Positions 47,276-56,153 of a stretch of 64,000 nucleotides of DNA are shown one piece after another; within the stretch, counting starts at the first letter, position 1; the number at the start of each line of letters is the position of its first letter. The translations under genes and the position numbers were made by a program. The stretch spans positions 575,804 to 639,803 of the forward strand of contig NZ_LMDW01000012.1 in assembly GCF_001425205.1 (NCBI RefSeq), in the 5' to 3' direction. The DNA comes from Variovorax sp. Root411 (GTDB lineage Bacteria > Pseudomonadota > Gammaproteobacteria > Burkholderiales > Burkholderiaceae_C). Under the pieces are notes generated by a model. That model did no database searches and was not told the origin of the DNA. It worked only from the letters and a program-made list of their open reading frames with translations.

Positions 47276-47653
47276 TCAGGACAGCCGCCGGATCTCCGCC
47301 CGCGCAATTTCGCGGTGGTGGTACGACGGCGAGAGGCCGATGAACTGCGTGTACTTGTCGCGCGCCGCATCGGGGTGGCCCGCGTCTTCCAGCTCCAGCG
47401 CTTCCAGCGTGAACTGGGTGAAGAGCCGATTGGCATCGTTCTCGCGCGGCGACGCGGCCAGCGACCTGGGCTGCAGCTCGGGCTGCGCGGTGTAGATCTT
47501 GCGCTGTACCTCGATCACCTCGATCAGCGCGCGGCCGATGCGCTGGATGTTCTCGTCCACAGGGCCGAGATCGGTCGCCCGCACATCCGTCGCGGCCTGG
47601 TCCAGCAAGTGCGAGGCCACGCGCAGCAGTCGGTGAAGCTGCTTGTATTTCAT
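47276..47653 (-). CDS. Hypothetical protein, helical
   Basis: 125 residues, predicted mainly helical: LHRLLRVASHLLDQAATDVRAT, VDENIQRIGRALIEVIEVQRKIY and a C-terminal FTLEALELEDAGHPDAARDKYTQFIGLSPSYHHREIARAEI that resembles a TPR hairpin. No signal peptide or known catalytic motif. Convergent with the acyl-CoA dehydrogenase gene (12 bases between stops), downstream of the AP2 protein genes on the same strand. Function unknown. Confidence 0.65.
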   Translation of the reverse strand: MKYKQLHRLLRVASHLLDQAATDVRATDLGPVDENIQRIGRALIEVIEVQRKIYTAQPELQPRSLAASPRENDANRLFTQFTLEALELEDAGHPDAARDKYTQFIGLSPSYHHREIARAEIRRLS

Positions 47654-47726
47654 GGGCAGGTCGCTCCGTGCACGTGGCTGGTCCCGGGCTTCGCCGCTTC
47701 AGCGAAGCCGTTTTCTTGCAAGACTC

Positions 47727-48467
47727 TCATTCGCCGGCTTTCTCGGTGCGCTGCTTGTCGGCGAGCTGGCGCTCCCGTTCGGCGATGGCCAGGTTCTTGG
47801 CCTCGTCGGCGCCGTGCGTCTTCACCGAGAACGCCTTGCTCACGCTGCCCTTGCCCGTGGTGTAGGTGATGGCCAGCCAGTAGCCGGGATGGCTCGGCTT
47901 GGGCGTCTTGAAGTGAACACCGCTCACGCCGCTGGTGTTGTTGCGCCGGGTGATCTCCGACTTCGAGCGCTTGGCCGTGCGCGGCCCGGGCGCATGAGCC
48001 GACAGCCCCATGCGGATCGCCTCCTCGGCCGGGTGTATGCGCGCCAGCCCCGTCATGCGCTTGAGCTGCTGCGCGCGCTCCTGGACCGCCAGCGCCTGCG
48101 CGGAGTCGCCCAGCTCCGCAACCGGGAAGTCGGTGCGAAGAATTTCGTCCGGCGCGATGTAGGTCTTGGCCATCCACGCCCGCACCCGGCCGCCCGGCGC
48201 CACGTGGTGGAACACGCCTGGCACGCCGGTGCTGTTGTTGACGCGGCGCTTCTCGGCCCGCACGCGGCGCGCCTGTGGCGGCACGTTGCGCACGATGAAG
48301 TCGCGCCAGTCCTGCGCATGGAGCAGCGCCTGCTCCGCGCCGCCATAGCTGGCCTTGCCGAACAGCCTGTGGTGGCGAACACCGTTGCGTACGATGGAAA
48401 CTTCGAAACCCCAGGACCTGGAGTAAATGCCGTACATGGCTGCCGGATTGGGGATTCCTTTGGGCAT
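47727..48467 (-). CDS. Triple AP2-like domain protein, paralogue 1
   Basis: 246-residue protein with three AP2/ERF-like units: about residues 11-58 (YGIYSRSWGFEVSIVRNG...), 75-135 (NNSTGVPGVFHHV...VRAWMAKTYI) and 172-232 (NNTSGVSGVHFKT...GYWLAITYTTG). Each has the N-x-(S/T)-G-V-x-G-V opening or its variant, a W in the sheet and a helix ending in an Ala/Glu/Arg-rich run. AP2 units bind DNA in phage endonucleases and plant factors, but no nuclease domain is present. The start at 48467 is where homology with paralogue 2 begins. Role unknown; a chromatin or regulatory protein is possible. Confidence 0.75.
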   Translation of the reverse strand: MPKGIPNPAAMYGIYSRSWGFEVSIVRNGVRHHRLFGKASYGGAEQALLHAQDWRDFIVRNVPPQARRVRAEKRRVNNSTGVPGVFHHVAPGGRVRAWMAKTYIAPDEILRTDFPVAELGDSAQALAVQERAQQLKRMTGLARIHPAEEAIRMGLSAHAPGPRTAKRSKSEITRRNNTSGVSGVHFKTPKPSHPGYWLAITYTTGKGSVSKAFSVKTHGADEAKNLAIAERERQLADKQRTEKAGE

Positions 48468-48625
48468 TCTCGACGTGATGCTGCTGCTCTCAGCGGTGCT
48501 GATTTCGATGGACTCCCCGAGTTGCCTGCCGCTCGTTGGCGCACGCATTTCGCAGCTATTTTGGCCGAAGCGCAATGACAACTCCGCGGAGGCAGTCATG
48601 CACGGGACAACGCAGTGAAAGGGCC

Positions 48626-49441
48626 TCACTGCTGCGGCCTCGCCTCGACGGCGGCCTGGCCGTGCCGGCTGGCCTCCCGTTGGAGGGAAAGGGCGAGCGT
48701 GCAGGTGGCGGCGGTGTCCGGCATCAGCTTCTGCTCGAGCTGACGCTCGCGCTCCTCGATGGCCATCAGCTTGGCCTTCTCGGGGCCGTGCTCCTTGATG
48801 GAGAAAGCCTTGCTCACGCTGCCCTTGCCCGTGGTGTAGGTGATGGCGAGCCAGTAGCCCGGGTGGCCCGGGTTGGGCGCCTTGAAATGCACGCCGCTCA
48901 CACCGCTGGAATTGGTGCTGCGCCTGATCTCAGACTTCGAGCGCTTGGGCGACAGCAGCCCGGCGGGAAGGGCCGGCGGGCCCTTGCGGATCGTTTCCTC
49001 GGCCGGATGCAGCCTGGCCAGCCCGGCCATGCGCTCCAGCTGCCGCGTCCGCTCCTCGACGGCCAACTCCTGCGCGGCCTCGCCCACCGCGTTCACCGCA
49101 AAGTCGGTGCGCAGGATCTCGTCGTGCCCGATGTAGGTCTTGGCGACCCAGGCCCGCACCCTGCCGTCCGAGGCGACCTGGCAGAAGACGCCGGACACGC
49201 CGGTGGTGTTGTTGATTCGCAGCTTCTCGGCCCGGGTGCGCCGCGGCACCGGTGGCACGCTGCGCACGATGCCGTCGCGCCAGTCCTGCGCCTGAAGCAG
49301 CGCCTGTTCCTCGCTGCCGTAGCTGGCGCGGCCGAACTGCTTGTAGTAGCGCGTGCCGTTGCGCACGATCGACACCTCGAAGCCCCAGGGGCGAGAGTAG
49401 ATGCCGTACATGGCGGCAGGATTCGGGGTTCCTTTGGGCAT
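48626..49441 (-). CDS. Triple AP2-like domain protein, paralogue 2
   Basis: 271 residues, clearly a tandem duplicate of the 47727-48467 gene: the first about 240 residues align without large gaps, including MPKGTPNPAAMYGIYSRPWG, KRSKSEI and HPGYWLAITYTTGKGSVSKA, the last two almost unchanged. It differs by a 25-residue C-terminal extension with TAATCTLALSLQREASRHG. The ATG at 49441 has GGAG 5 bases upstream. It lies after the LuxR/MalT regulator gene on the same strand (173-base gap). Identity is highest in the third AP2 unit. Confidence 0.75.
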   Translation of the reverse strand: MPKGTPNPAAMYGIYSRPWGFEVSIVRNGTRYYKQFGRASYGSEEQALLQAQDWRDGIVRSVPPVPRRTRAEKLRINNTTGVSGVFCQVASDGRVRAWVAKTYIGHDEILRTDFAVNAVGEAAQELAVEERTRQLERMAGLARLHPAEETIRKGPPALPAGLLSPKRSKSEIRRSTNSSGVSGVHFKAPNPGHPGYWLAITYTTGKGSVSKAFSIKEHGPEKAKLMAIEERERQLEQKLMPDTAATCTLALSLQREASRHGQAAVEARPQQ

Positions 49442-49614
49442 GATGGCTCCGGCTTTCGCCGCTCCCTTACTCGCTATCTGTTGCCTGCTGTCGCGGCAGT
49501 TGGAAGACTCTGACCTCTGGAGGAATGCTAGGGATTGGCCAGTGGTCGGGGAATCACCGGAATCAGTAGTAATCGGGAGCACCGGCCCGACAGGGCAGCG
49601 CCGACGGTGTCCGC

Positions 49615-52284
49615 CTAACGGATCACGCCGAGCTTGCGCGCAATCGCCACCGCCTGCGTCCGGCTCTTCGCATCGAGCTTCATGTTGATGTTGCGCAGGT
49701 GCGTGCGCACCGTGCTGTCCGACACGAACAGCTTTTCAGCCATCGCGTTGTTCGAGTACCCCTCGGCCAGCAGCTGCAGCACGCGGATTTCCTTGCGGGT
49801 CAGCGGCTCCTTCATCGCATCGGCCGCGGGTGCCTCCGCCTCGCCACTGCTGGCCGGCCCGGCCGCCTGCAGCAGTCGCTGCAGGTGATCGGCGAGTATC
49901 GGATCGCTGCTGCCGCGCGTGCCCTCGTGCATGGCCGCCGCATACCGGTGCAACAGCGTGCTCACCGTCGGGCCTTCGTCGAGGATCAGCCGCATGAATC
50001 CTTCCTGGCTCGCCGTCCGCAGCACCTCGCCGATCTGCTCGATCGCGGCGGCCGCGTCGCCGATGCGCTGCAGTGCCAGCGCGCGCAGCACCCTGAGCTT
50101 GAGTGCGCGCCGGTTGCGGGCTGAGGCCAGCGCCGCATGCAGCTCGGCGTCGAGCGCGCCCAGTGCCGTGCGCGCATCGCCGAAGGCGATTTCCCAGCGG
50201 GCCTTTGCCAGCGCGAGGTAGTCGAGGTCGTGCGCAGGCAGGCGCTGCCGCCGCTCGCTGTCCCACAGCGCGGGGTCGTCGGCGCGCAGCAGTTCGTCGT
50301 GCGATGCGGGGCCGTTGCCCTGCAGAAGCAGCATGCGCGAGCGCTCCAGTTTTGCGCCCGCCACCACGCGCGGCAGCTGCCCGTGGTGGCCCAGGTATTC
50401 GAGCTCGGTCAGCGCCTGGAACGCGGCGTCGATGTCGCCCGCATGGAACGCGAGCCGCGAGCGCATCACGTGGCTCAGGATCATGTGGTCCGGCAGGCCC
50501 ACGTCGCGCGCCAGCGGCAGGTACACGTTCAACAGGTGCTCGGCCTGCACCAGCTGGTTGGTCTCATACACGGCGCCCGCGTACAGCACGCCGGCCCATG
50601 CATTGCCATGGCTGTGGTTGTACGACACCGCATGCGTCGAATCGACCGCCATGCGCAGCCGCGCGGTGGCCTGCCGCAAGCGGCCTTCCTGCAGGTCGAA
50701 CAGGCCGGCCAGCGACTCGGTGTACATGCGGTTGAAGGTGCTGTTGCCCTGCTCGCGCCGCGCGGCGTCGAGCAGGCGCCGCGCCTCGTGCGGGTCGCCG
50801 CGCACGGCCAGGATGTGGGCCATGGCGTTGAGCAGCACGCTGTCGGCAAAGGCCAGGCCGGTGGGCAGGCGCGCCAGGCTCTGGCGGCCGGCCTCGTAGG
50901 CTTCGTCGTGGCGGTCCTGCATGGCCAGCAGCAGGGGCACCAGCGTGTGGGCGCTTGCACGCACCTCGGCGATGGGACTGTCGAGGCAGCCCGACTTTTC
51001 GAGCTGCCGCATGGCGTCCCACGGGCCGTGCGTGAAGCAGGTGGCCCACAGCGAGATGGGCTGCAGGAACGGATGCTCGCGCAGCTGGTGTTCGGGAATG
51101 GCAGAGAACCAGCGTGCCAGCATGCGCATGCGGCCCTGCTCCAGGAACTGCGTCGCGTAGCTGTCCAGCAGGGTCAGCGCATATGGATGGTCGCCGCCTT
51201 CGATCGCGTGGTCGATGGCGGGCACGGGGCGGTCGTGCGACTCGTACCAGCCCGAAGCCGCGAGGTGCAGGCGCTCCAGCTCGCCAGGCAGTTCGCGCGC
51301 CAGTTGCGCGCGCAGGAAGTCGGCAAACAGGCTGTGATAGCGCCACGCATCGCCGTCGCCGCTCACGGGCGTGAGGAACAGGTTCGACGCGGCCAGCCGT
51401 TCGAGGATGGCTGCGCAGTCCACGCGCGGGCACAGCGCCTGGCACACCGATGCATCGAGCTGCCGCAGGATGCTGGTGCGCAGCAAGAAGTCGCGGATGT
51501 CCTTCGGCTGGTGCGCGAGCACGTCTTCGGCCAGGTAGTCGGCCACGGCGCGGTCCGAGCCCGAGAAGCGTTCGATAAAACCGGTCCCGGTGCCATGCCG
51601 CTCCAGCGCCATCGACGCGAGCCAGATCGCGGCCACCCAGCCTTCGGTCTTGCGGTGCAGCTGCGACACCATGTCGGCCGGCAGCACCCGGGCCGCATGC
51701 AATTGGCGCAGGCCGAAGAAGGCGCTGGTCTCCTCGAGGCTGAAGCGCAGGCGGTCGGTGTCGATCTCCAACAGCTGGCCGCGCGCGCGCAGCCGCCCCA
51801 GGCCCAGGTCGGGCAGGCTGCGCGAGCCGATCACGATCTGTCCGCCGCGCGGCAGGTGCTCGACGATCTCGCGCACCACGCCCAGCACCGCCGGCTCCTG
51901 CACCCTTTCGAAGTCGTCGAGGAACAGCGTGAAAGGCGAGTCGTGCGCGGCCAGCGCCGCCACTGCGTCGAAAGGTGCGTTGGCGCGCGGCTCTTCCACG
52001 CCCAGGCGCTGCACGGCTTCGGCCAGGCAGTTGAGAAAACGCGAGACGTCGTTGTCGGCGCGGTCCAGCGTGAGCCATGCCGTGGCCACGCCATGCGCCT
52101 CCCTGCGCTCGCGGATCTGCGCCATGGCCGTCGTCTTGCCGAAACCGGCCGGCGCCCGCACGAGTACCAGCTTCACGGTCGCCGCGGCGACCTCCTCGCC
52201 GATGGCCGTGCGCGGCACTTGCGTGGCGACGAAGGCCGGCGGATTGAGCTTGGTTTCGAGAATCCGGGGTGTAGGGGGCTGCAT
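49615..52284 (-). CDS. Large LuxR/MalT-type ATP-dependent transcriptional activator
   Basis: 889-residue LAL-type regulator. An N-terminal STAND ATPase has Walker A VRAPAGFGKTTAM (about residues 43-55) and Walker B FTLFLDDFERV; the middle 450 residues are TPR-like helices that in MalT bind the inducer; the last 65 residues are a LuxR helix-turn-helix (LTRKEIRVLQLLAEGYSNNAMAEKLFVSDSTVRTHLRNINMKL). The start at 52284 precedes PRILETKLNPPAF, the usual opening of this family (AlkS, MalT). It is divergent from the SDR-thiolase operon, with operator site 2 between them, and probably activates all three acyl-CoA units nearby. Confidence 0.9.
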   Translation of the reverse strand: MQPPTPRILETKLNPPAFVATQVPRTAIGEEVAAATVKLVLVRAPAGFGKTTAMAQIRERREAHGVATAWLTLDRADNDVSRFLNCLAEAVQRLGVEEPRANAPFDAVAALAAHDSPFTLFLDDFERVQEPAVLGVVREIVEHLPRGGQIVIGSRSLPDLGLGRLRARGQLLEIDTDRLRFSLEETSAFFGLRQLHAARVLPADMVSQLHRKTEGWVAAIWLASMALERHGTGTGFIERFSGSDRAVADYLAEDVLAHQPKDIRDFLLRTSILRQLDASVCQALCPRVDCAAILERLAASNLFLTPVSGDGDAWRYHSLFADFLRAQLARELPGELERLHLAASGWYESHDRPVPAIDHAIEGGDHPYALTLLDSYATQFLEQGRMRMLARWFSAIPEHQLREHPFLQPISLWATCFTHGPWDAMRQLEKSGCLDSPIAEVRASAHTLVPLLLAMQDRHDEAYEAGRQSLARLPTGLAFADSVLLNAMAHILAVRGDPHEARRLLDAARREQGNSTFNRMYTESLAGLFDLQEGRLRQATARLRMAVDSTHAVSYNHSHGNAWAGVLYAGAVYETNQLVQAEHLLNVYLPLARDVGLPDHMILSHVMRSRLAFHAGDIDAAFQALTELEYLGHHGQLPRVVAGAKLERSRMLLLQGNGPASHDELLRADDPALWDSERRQRLPAHDLDYLALAKARWEIAFGDARTALGALDAELHAALASARNRRALKLRVLRALALQRIGDAAAAIEQIGEVLRTASQEGFMRLILDEGPTVSTLLHRYAAAMHEGTRGSSDPILADHLQRLLQAAGPASSGEAEAPAADAMKEPLTRKEIRVLQLLAEGYSNNAMAEKLFVSDSTVRTHLRNINMKLDAKSRTQAVAIARKLGVIR

Positions 52285-52299
52285 GCGGCGCCGAAATCC

Positions 52300-52316
52300 C
52301 GTCGTTTCCGACGATG
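52300..52316. promoter_or_regulatory. Candidate LuxR/MalT-regulator operator, site 2
   Basis: CGTCGTTTCCGACGATG, with inverted ends CGTCG and CGACG. TAAACT (52338-52343) follows after 21 bases, which would centre the site near -42, the class II activator position for the SDR gene. It is also 16 bases upstream of the regulator start codon, so autoregulation is possible. Confidence 0.7.
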
Positions 52317-52386
52317 TGTGCAATCGATTCTGCTTCCTAAACTGGCGCGGGACAAACCCGCAAAGACACCTCAAGGACACCCAGAG

Positions 52387-53169
52387 ATGCAACTCGATTC
52401 CAGCATTGCCGCCGTCGTCACCGGCGGTGCCTCGGGCCTCGGCGCCGCCACCGCACGCCGCCTTGCCGGCCATGGCGTGAAGGTCGCGCTGTTCGACCTC
52501 AACGCCGAACAGGGCGAGGCCCTGGCGAAGGAACTGGGCGGCGTGTTCTGCAAGGTCGACGTGACTTCCGAAGAGCAGGTCGATGCAGCGTTCGCCAGGG
52601 CGCGCGCCGCACACGGCCAGGAGCGCGTGCTGGTCAACTGCGCCGGCACCGGCAATGCGGTGAAGACCGCGAGCCGCGACAAGACGACGGGCGAGATCAA
52701 GCACTTTCCGCTCGCGAACTTCGACCGCATCATCCAGATCAACCTCGTCGGCACCTTCCGCTGCATCGCCAAGTCGGCGGCCGGCATGCTCACGCTCGGC
52801 ATGCTGGAAGACGGCGAGCGCGGTGCCATCGTCAACACCGCCTCGGTGGCCGCGCAGGACGGGCAGATGGGGCAGGCGGCCTACACCGCATCGAAGGCCG
52901 GCATCGTCGGCATGACGCTGCCCATCGCGCGCGACCTCATGGGCGAGGGCATCCGCGTGAACACCATCCTGCCGGGCATCTTCGACACGCCGCTGCTGCA
53001 GGGCGCACCCGACAACGTGAAGGCCGCGCTGGCGGCGTCGGTGCCGTTTCCCAAGCGGCTGGGCAAGCCGGCGGAATACGCGACGCTGGCCGAGCTGATG
53101 ATCACCAACGGCTATTTCAACGGCGAGAGCGTGCGGCTCGATGGGGCCATTCGCATGGCGCCGCGCTGA
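52387..53169 (+). CDS. SDR-family 3-hydroxyacyl-CoA dehydrogenase (type II, HSD10-like)
   Basis: 260-residue short-chain dehydrogenase, NAD-dependent. Cofactor motif TGGASGLG at residues 12-19, DLNA after strand 2 indicating NAD preference, NCAGTGN near 84-90, and catalytic S153, Y166 and K170 (AAYTASKAG). The sequence pattern VTGGASGLGAATARRLAGHG and SVPFPKRLGKPAEYATLA is that of type II 3-hydroxyacyl-CoA dehydrogenases, which in mitochondria act on 2-methyl-3-hydroxybutyryl-CoA. Forms an operon with the thiolase gene 32 bases on. Confidence 0.9.
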   Translation: MQLDSSIAAVVTGGASGLGAATARRLAGHGVKVALFDLNAEQGEALAKELGGVFCKVDVTSEEQVDAAFARARAAHGQERVLVNCAGTGNAVKTASRDKTTGEIKHFPLANFDRIIQINLVGTFRCIAKSAAGMLTLGMLEDGERGAIVNTASVAAQDGQMGQAAYTASKAGIVGMTLPIARDLMGEGIRVNTILPGIFDTPLLQGAPDNVKAALAASVPFPKRLGKPAEYATLAELMITNGYFNGESVRLDGAIRMAPR

Positions 53170-53201
53170 CCCGAACCACCTTGCGAACACAGGAGAACCC
53201 C

Positions 53202-54380
53202 ATGCCCGAAGCATTCATCGTCGCCGCCGCCCGCACCGCCGGAGGCCGCCGCAACGGCCGCCTTGCCGGCTGGCACCCGGCCGACCTCGCCGCGCAGGTG
53301 CTCGATGCCCTGGTGGCGCGCACCGGCGCCGACCCCGCGCTGGTCGAGGACGTCATCATGGGCTGCGTCGGCCAGGCCGGCGAGCAGGCATCGAACATCG
53401 CACGCAACGCGGTGCTGGCCTCGCGCCTGCCCGAATCGGTGCCGGCCACCTCGGTCGACCGGCAGTGCGGCTCGTCGCAGCAGGCGCTGCATTTCGCGGC
53501 GCAGGCCGTGATGTCGGGCAGCATGGACATCGTCATCGCCGCCGGCGTGGAAAGCATGACGCGCGTGCCGATGGGCCTGCCCTCCACGCTGCCGCTGAAG
53601 AACGGACTGGGCTTCTACATGAGCCCGCTCATGCACGAGCGCTACCCCGGCATTCAGTTCAGCCAGTTCACCGGCGCCGAGATAATCGCCAGGAACTACC
53701 GCATCGAGAAAGACGAGCTCGACCGCTATGCGCTCGAAAGCCACCGGCGCGCCATTGCGGCCACCGGGGCCGGCCACTTCGAGCGCGAGATCGTGCCCGT
53801 GGCGGTGCGCATGGCCGACGGCACCGAACCCGGCGAACTGCATACCACCGACGAAGGCATCCGCTACGACGCCACGCTGGAGAGCATCGCGGCCGTCAAG
53901 CTCATCGCCGAAGGCGGGCGCTGCACGGCGGCCACCGCGAGCCAGATCTGCGACGGCGCGAGCGGCCTGATGGTGGTGAACGAGCGCGGCCTGAAGACGC
54001 TGGGCGTGAAGCCGCTGGCGCGCGTACACCACATGAGCGTGATGGGCCACGACCCGGTCATCATGCTGGAGGCGCCGCTGCCCGCCACGCAGCGCGCGCT
54101 GAAGAAGGCGGGGATGAAGATCGACGACATCGATCTCTACGAGGTGAACGAGGCCTTCGCGCCGGTGCCTCTGGCTTGGCTGCAGGTGCTGGACGCCGAC
54201 CCGGCCCGGCTGAACGTGAACGGCGGCGCGATCGCGCTGGGCCATCCGCTCGGCGCGTCGGGCACCAAGCTGATGACCACGCTGGTCCACGCGCTCGGCC
54301 AGCGCGGCAAGCGCTATGGCCTGCAGACGATGTGCGAGGGCGGTGGGATGGCCAACGTGACCATTGTCGAGCGGCTGTGA
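53202..54380 (+). CDS. Acetyl-CoA C-acyltransferase (thiolase)
   Basis: 392-residue thiolase. The acyl-accepting cysteine is C89 in SVDRQCGSSQQAL; the catalytic His is in NGGAIALGHPLGASG and the second Cys in MCEGGGMANVTIV. The ATG at 53202 has AGGAGAA 6 bases upstream. It cleaves 3-ketoacyl-CoA made by the SDR enzyme, ending one beta-oxidation turn. Co-transcribed with the SDR gene and controlled by operator site 2. Confidence 0.93.
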   Translation: MPEAFIVAAARTAGGRRNGRLAGWHPADLAAQVLDALVARTGADPALVEDVIMGCVGQAGEQASNIARNAVLASRLPESVPATSVDRQCGSSQQALHFAAQAVMSGSMDIVIAAGVESMTRVPMGLPSTLPLKNGLGFYMSPLMHERYPGIQFSQFTGAEIIARNYRIEKDELDRYALESHRRAIAATGAGHFEREIVPVAVRMADGTEPGELHTTDEGIRYDATLESIAAVKLIAEGGRCTAATASQICDGASGLMVVNERGLKTLGVKPLARVHHMSVMGHDPVIMLEAPLPATQRALKKAGMKIDDIDLYEVNEAFAPVPLAWLQVLDADPARLNVNGGAIALGHPLGASGTKLMTTLVHALGQRGKRYGLQTMCEGGGMANVTIVERL

Positions 54381-54422
54381 ATGTGCGAAGGCGAGGCGTC
54401 AGTGGAAAGCTGGCTCAGGTCT

Positions 54423-55316
54423 TCACGCCTCCTTCGCGCGCCATCGAACCGCACCACTCGCCAGCACGATCCCCGGCACCACCAACGCCAAGGCCAGCAG
54501 CACCGCACCGGTGACCGGCTCGTTCATGCAGGCCGCCGCGCCCAGCGTGGTCAGCACCGGCACCAGCGCCGCCGATAGCGAGGCGCGCGGTGCACCCAGC
54601 CGCACGACGGCCACCATGTAAACAACCAGCCCGAGCAGTCCCGCGACCACGCCTTGCGTCGCGGCTTGCAGCGCGACATCGGGCCATGGCGCACTGAGCA
54701 GCCGCGGCGCGCCGACGGTCGACAGCACAGGCAACAGCAGCAGCGCCGACCATCCGTTCACGAACGCCGCGCCCTGCAACGGGGTGAGCCCGCAGTGCGC
54801 GAACGCGAGCGAGTGCACCGCCCACAGCATGGCCGCGGTCAGAAAGAGCAGGTCACCGCGCCAGTCGAGCGAGCCGCCGCGAAAACTCCCCGCGGCAAAC
54901 AGCGCCATGCCGATGGCAATGCACGCCAGCCCGGCCAGCCTGATGCCTTCGACTTTCTGCCCCTTGTGCAGCCGCGCGCCAATGGCCGTGAAGAGCGGCA
55001 GGCTGCCCGCCATGAAGATGCCCATGTGGCTCGCGGGCGCCCATTGCGCACCGGCCAGCACCAGCAGACCGAAGGGCAGACCGCCGCCGACGACGAGCAG
55101 CACGAGCGCAACGCGCGAGGCCTTCGGTGCGATGCGCCTCTTCTTGCCGAACCACAGCGGCGCGAGCAACAGGGCAGGAATGCCATAGCGCATCAGCGCC
55201 AACTCCATTGGCCCGAGCGTGGTGGTCACGCCGTGGCGCGAGACGAGTTGCCAGGCGCTGCCGATGACGGCTGCGGCCAGTGCGGCGAGCAGGCCGGCGA
55301 AAAGATTGCGATCCAT
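54423..55316 (-). CDS. EamA/DMT-family transporter
   Basis: 297-residue inner-membrane protein with ten hydrophobic spans in two EamA repeats (about residues 5-140 and 150-290). Typical features are IGSAWQLVSRHGVTTTLGPMELALMRYGIPALLLAPLW in the first repeat and LLGLVVYMVAVVRLGAPRASLSAALVPVLTTLGA in the second. Substrate unknown; relatives export amino acids or metabolites. Followed on the same strand by no gene, preceded by an AraC regulator gene on the same strand 36 bases upstream, which may control it. Confidence 0.87.
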   Translation of the reverse strand: MDRNLFAGLLAALAAAVIGSAWQLVSRHGVTTTLGPMELALMRYGIPALLLAPLWFGKKRRIAPKASRVALVLLVVGGGLPFGLLVLAGAQWAPASHMGIFMAGSLPLFTAIGARLHKGQKVEGIRLAGLACIAIGMALFAAGSFRGGSLDWRGDLLFLTAAMLWAVHSLAFAHCGLTPLQGAAFVNGWSALLLLPVLSTVGAPRLLSAPWPDVALQAATQGVVAGLLGLVVYMVAVVRLGAPRASLSAALVPVLTTLGAAACMNEPVTGAVLLALALVVPGIVLASGAVRWRAKEA

Positions 55317-55352
55317 CGCGGCGAGTCTCGCGATCGCGCCGCGCGGCGGCTA

Positions 55353-56129
55353 TCAAATTCGTGCGCTGGCCAGCATGCGGCGGGCCTCGCCCATCGTGAC
55401 GCCCACATCGCGCCGGAACACCGCGCCCAGGTGGCTCTGGCTGCAATAGCCGAGGTCGTGCGCGATGCCCGCGAGGTCGCGGTCGCCATCGGCCAGCCGC
55501 TCCATGGCGGCTGCGAGCCGTAGATGCTGCCGGTACTGATGAAGGCTCAAGCCAGTTTGCTGCCGGAAGCTGCGCGCCAGGTGAAACGGCGAGCGCGAGA
55601 CCGCATCGGCCACGTCGCGCAGCGAAAGCTTCGCCTCGCAGTCGGCGGTTTCCGCGAGCAGCCGCTTGACGCGTGCGACCGCACCCGTCAACGGCGCCTG
55701 CCGGCGCGACGCGCCGAGTTCATCGACCAGCGAAGCGACGGCATCTGCACCTGCATCGCCCGCGCGAAGCTGCCGCTGCGCCGCATGAACGCGGTACAGC
55801 GAGCGGGGCGACAGCAGGCAGAACGCCGGCGCTGCATCCGCGCGAGGCAAGCGGTGCCGGCTGACCACCATGCTGTGCCTGGCCGCGCGTGCCGCCAGCC
55901 GCAGCTGATAGACCATCGCATCGCCGAAGTGCATGGCGGTGAGTCCGTCGACCAGCCATGTGCTGTCGCCCGAGCGTACGTCGAGCACGGTGCGGCCTGT
56001 CGGAAAAATGATGCGTCGCGATTCGAGGGTGTAAGGCGCGCTCCAGTTGGGCCCCTGCTGCGCATGGGAACGCACGTGCTCGACCGTGAATTCGTGTCCG
56101 GCGTAGAGGAGGGTGCGGTCCTGGGGCAT
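55353..56129 (-). CDS. AraC-family transcriptional regulator
   Basis: 258-residue regulator with an N-terminal cupin-like sensor region and a C-terminal double helix-turn-helix: KLSLRDVADAVSRSPFHLARSFRQQTGLSLHQYRQHLRL, then DLAGIAHDLGYCSQSHLGAVFRRDVGVTMGEARRML. The second helix-turn-helix matches the AraC signature. Upstream of and probably co-transcribed with the EamA transporter gene. The effector is not known. Confidence 0.9.
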   Translation of the reverse strand: MPQDRTLLYAGHEFTVEHVRSHAQQGPNWSAPYTLESRRIIFPTGRTVLDVRSGDSTWLVDGLTAMHFGDAMVYQLRLAARAARHSMVVSRHRLPRADAAPAFCLLSPRSLYRVHAAQRQLRAGDAGADAVASLVDELGASRRQAPLTGAVARVKRLLAETADCEAKLSLRDVADAVSRSPFHLARSFRQQTGLSLHQYRQHLRLAAAMERLADGDRDLAGIAHDLGYCSQSHLGAVFRRDVGVTMGEARRMLASARI

Positions 56130-56153
56130 GGCGGGATTTTGCGCGCCGAGCCA

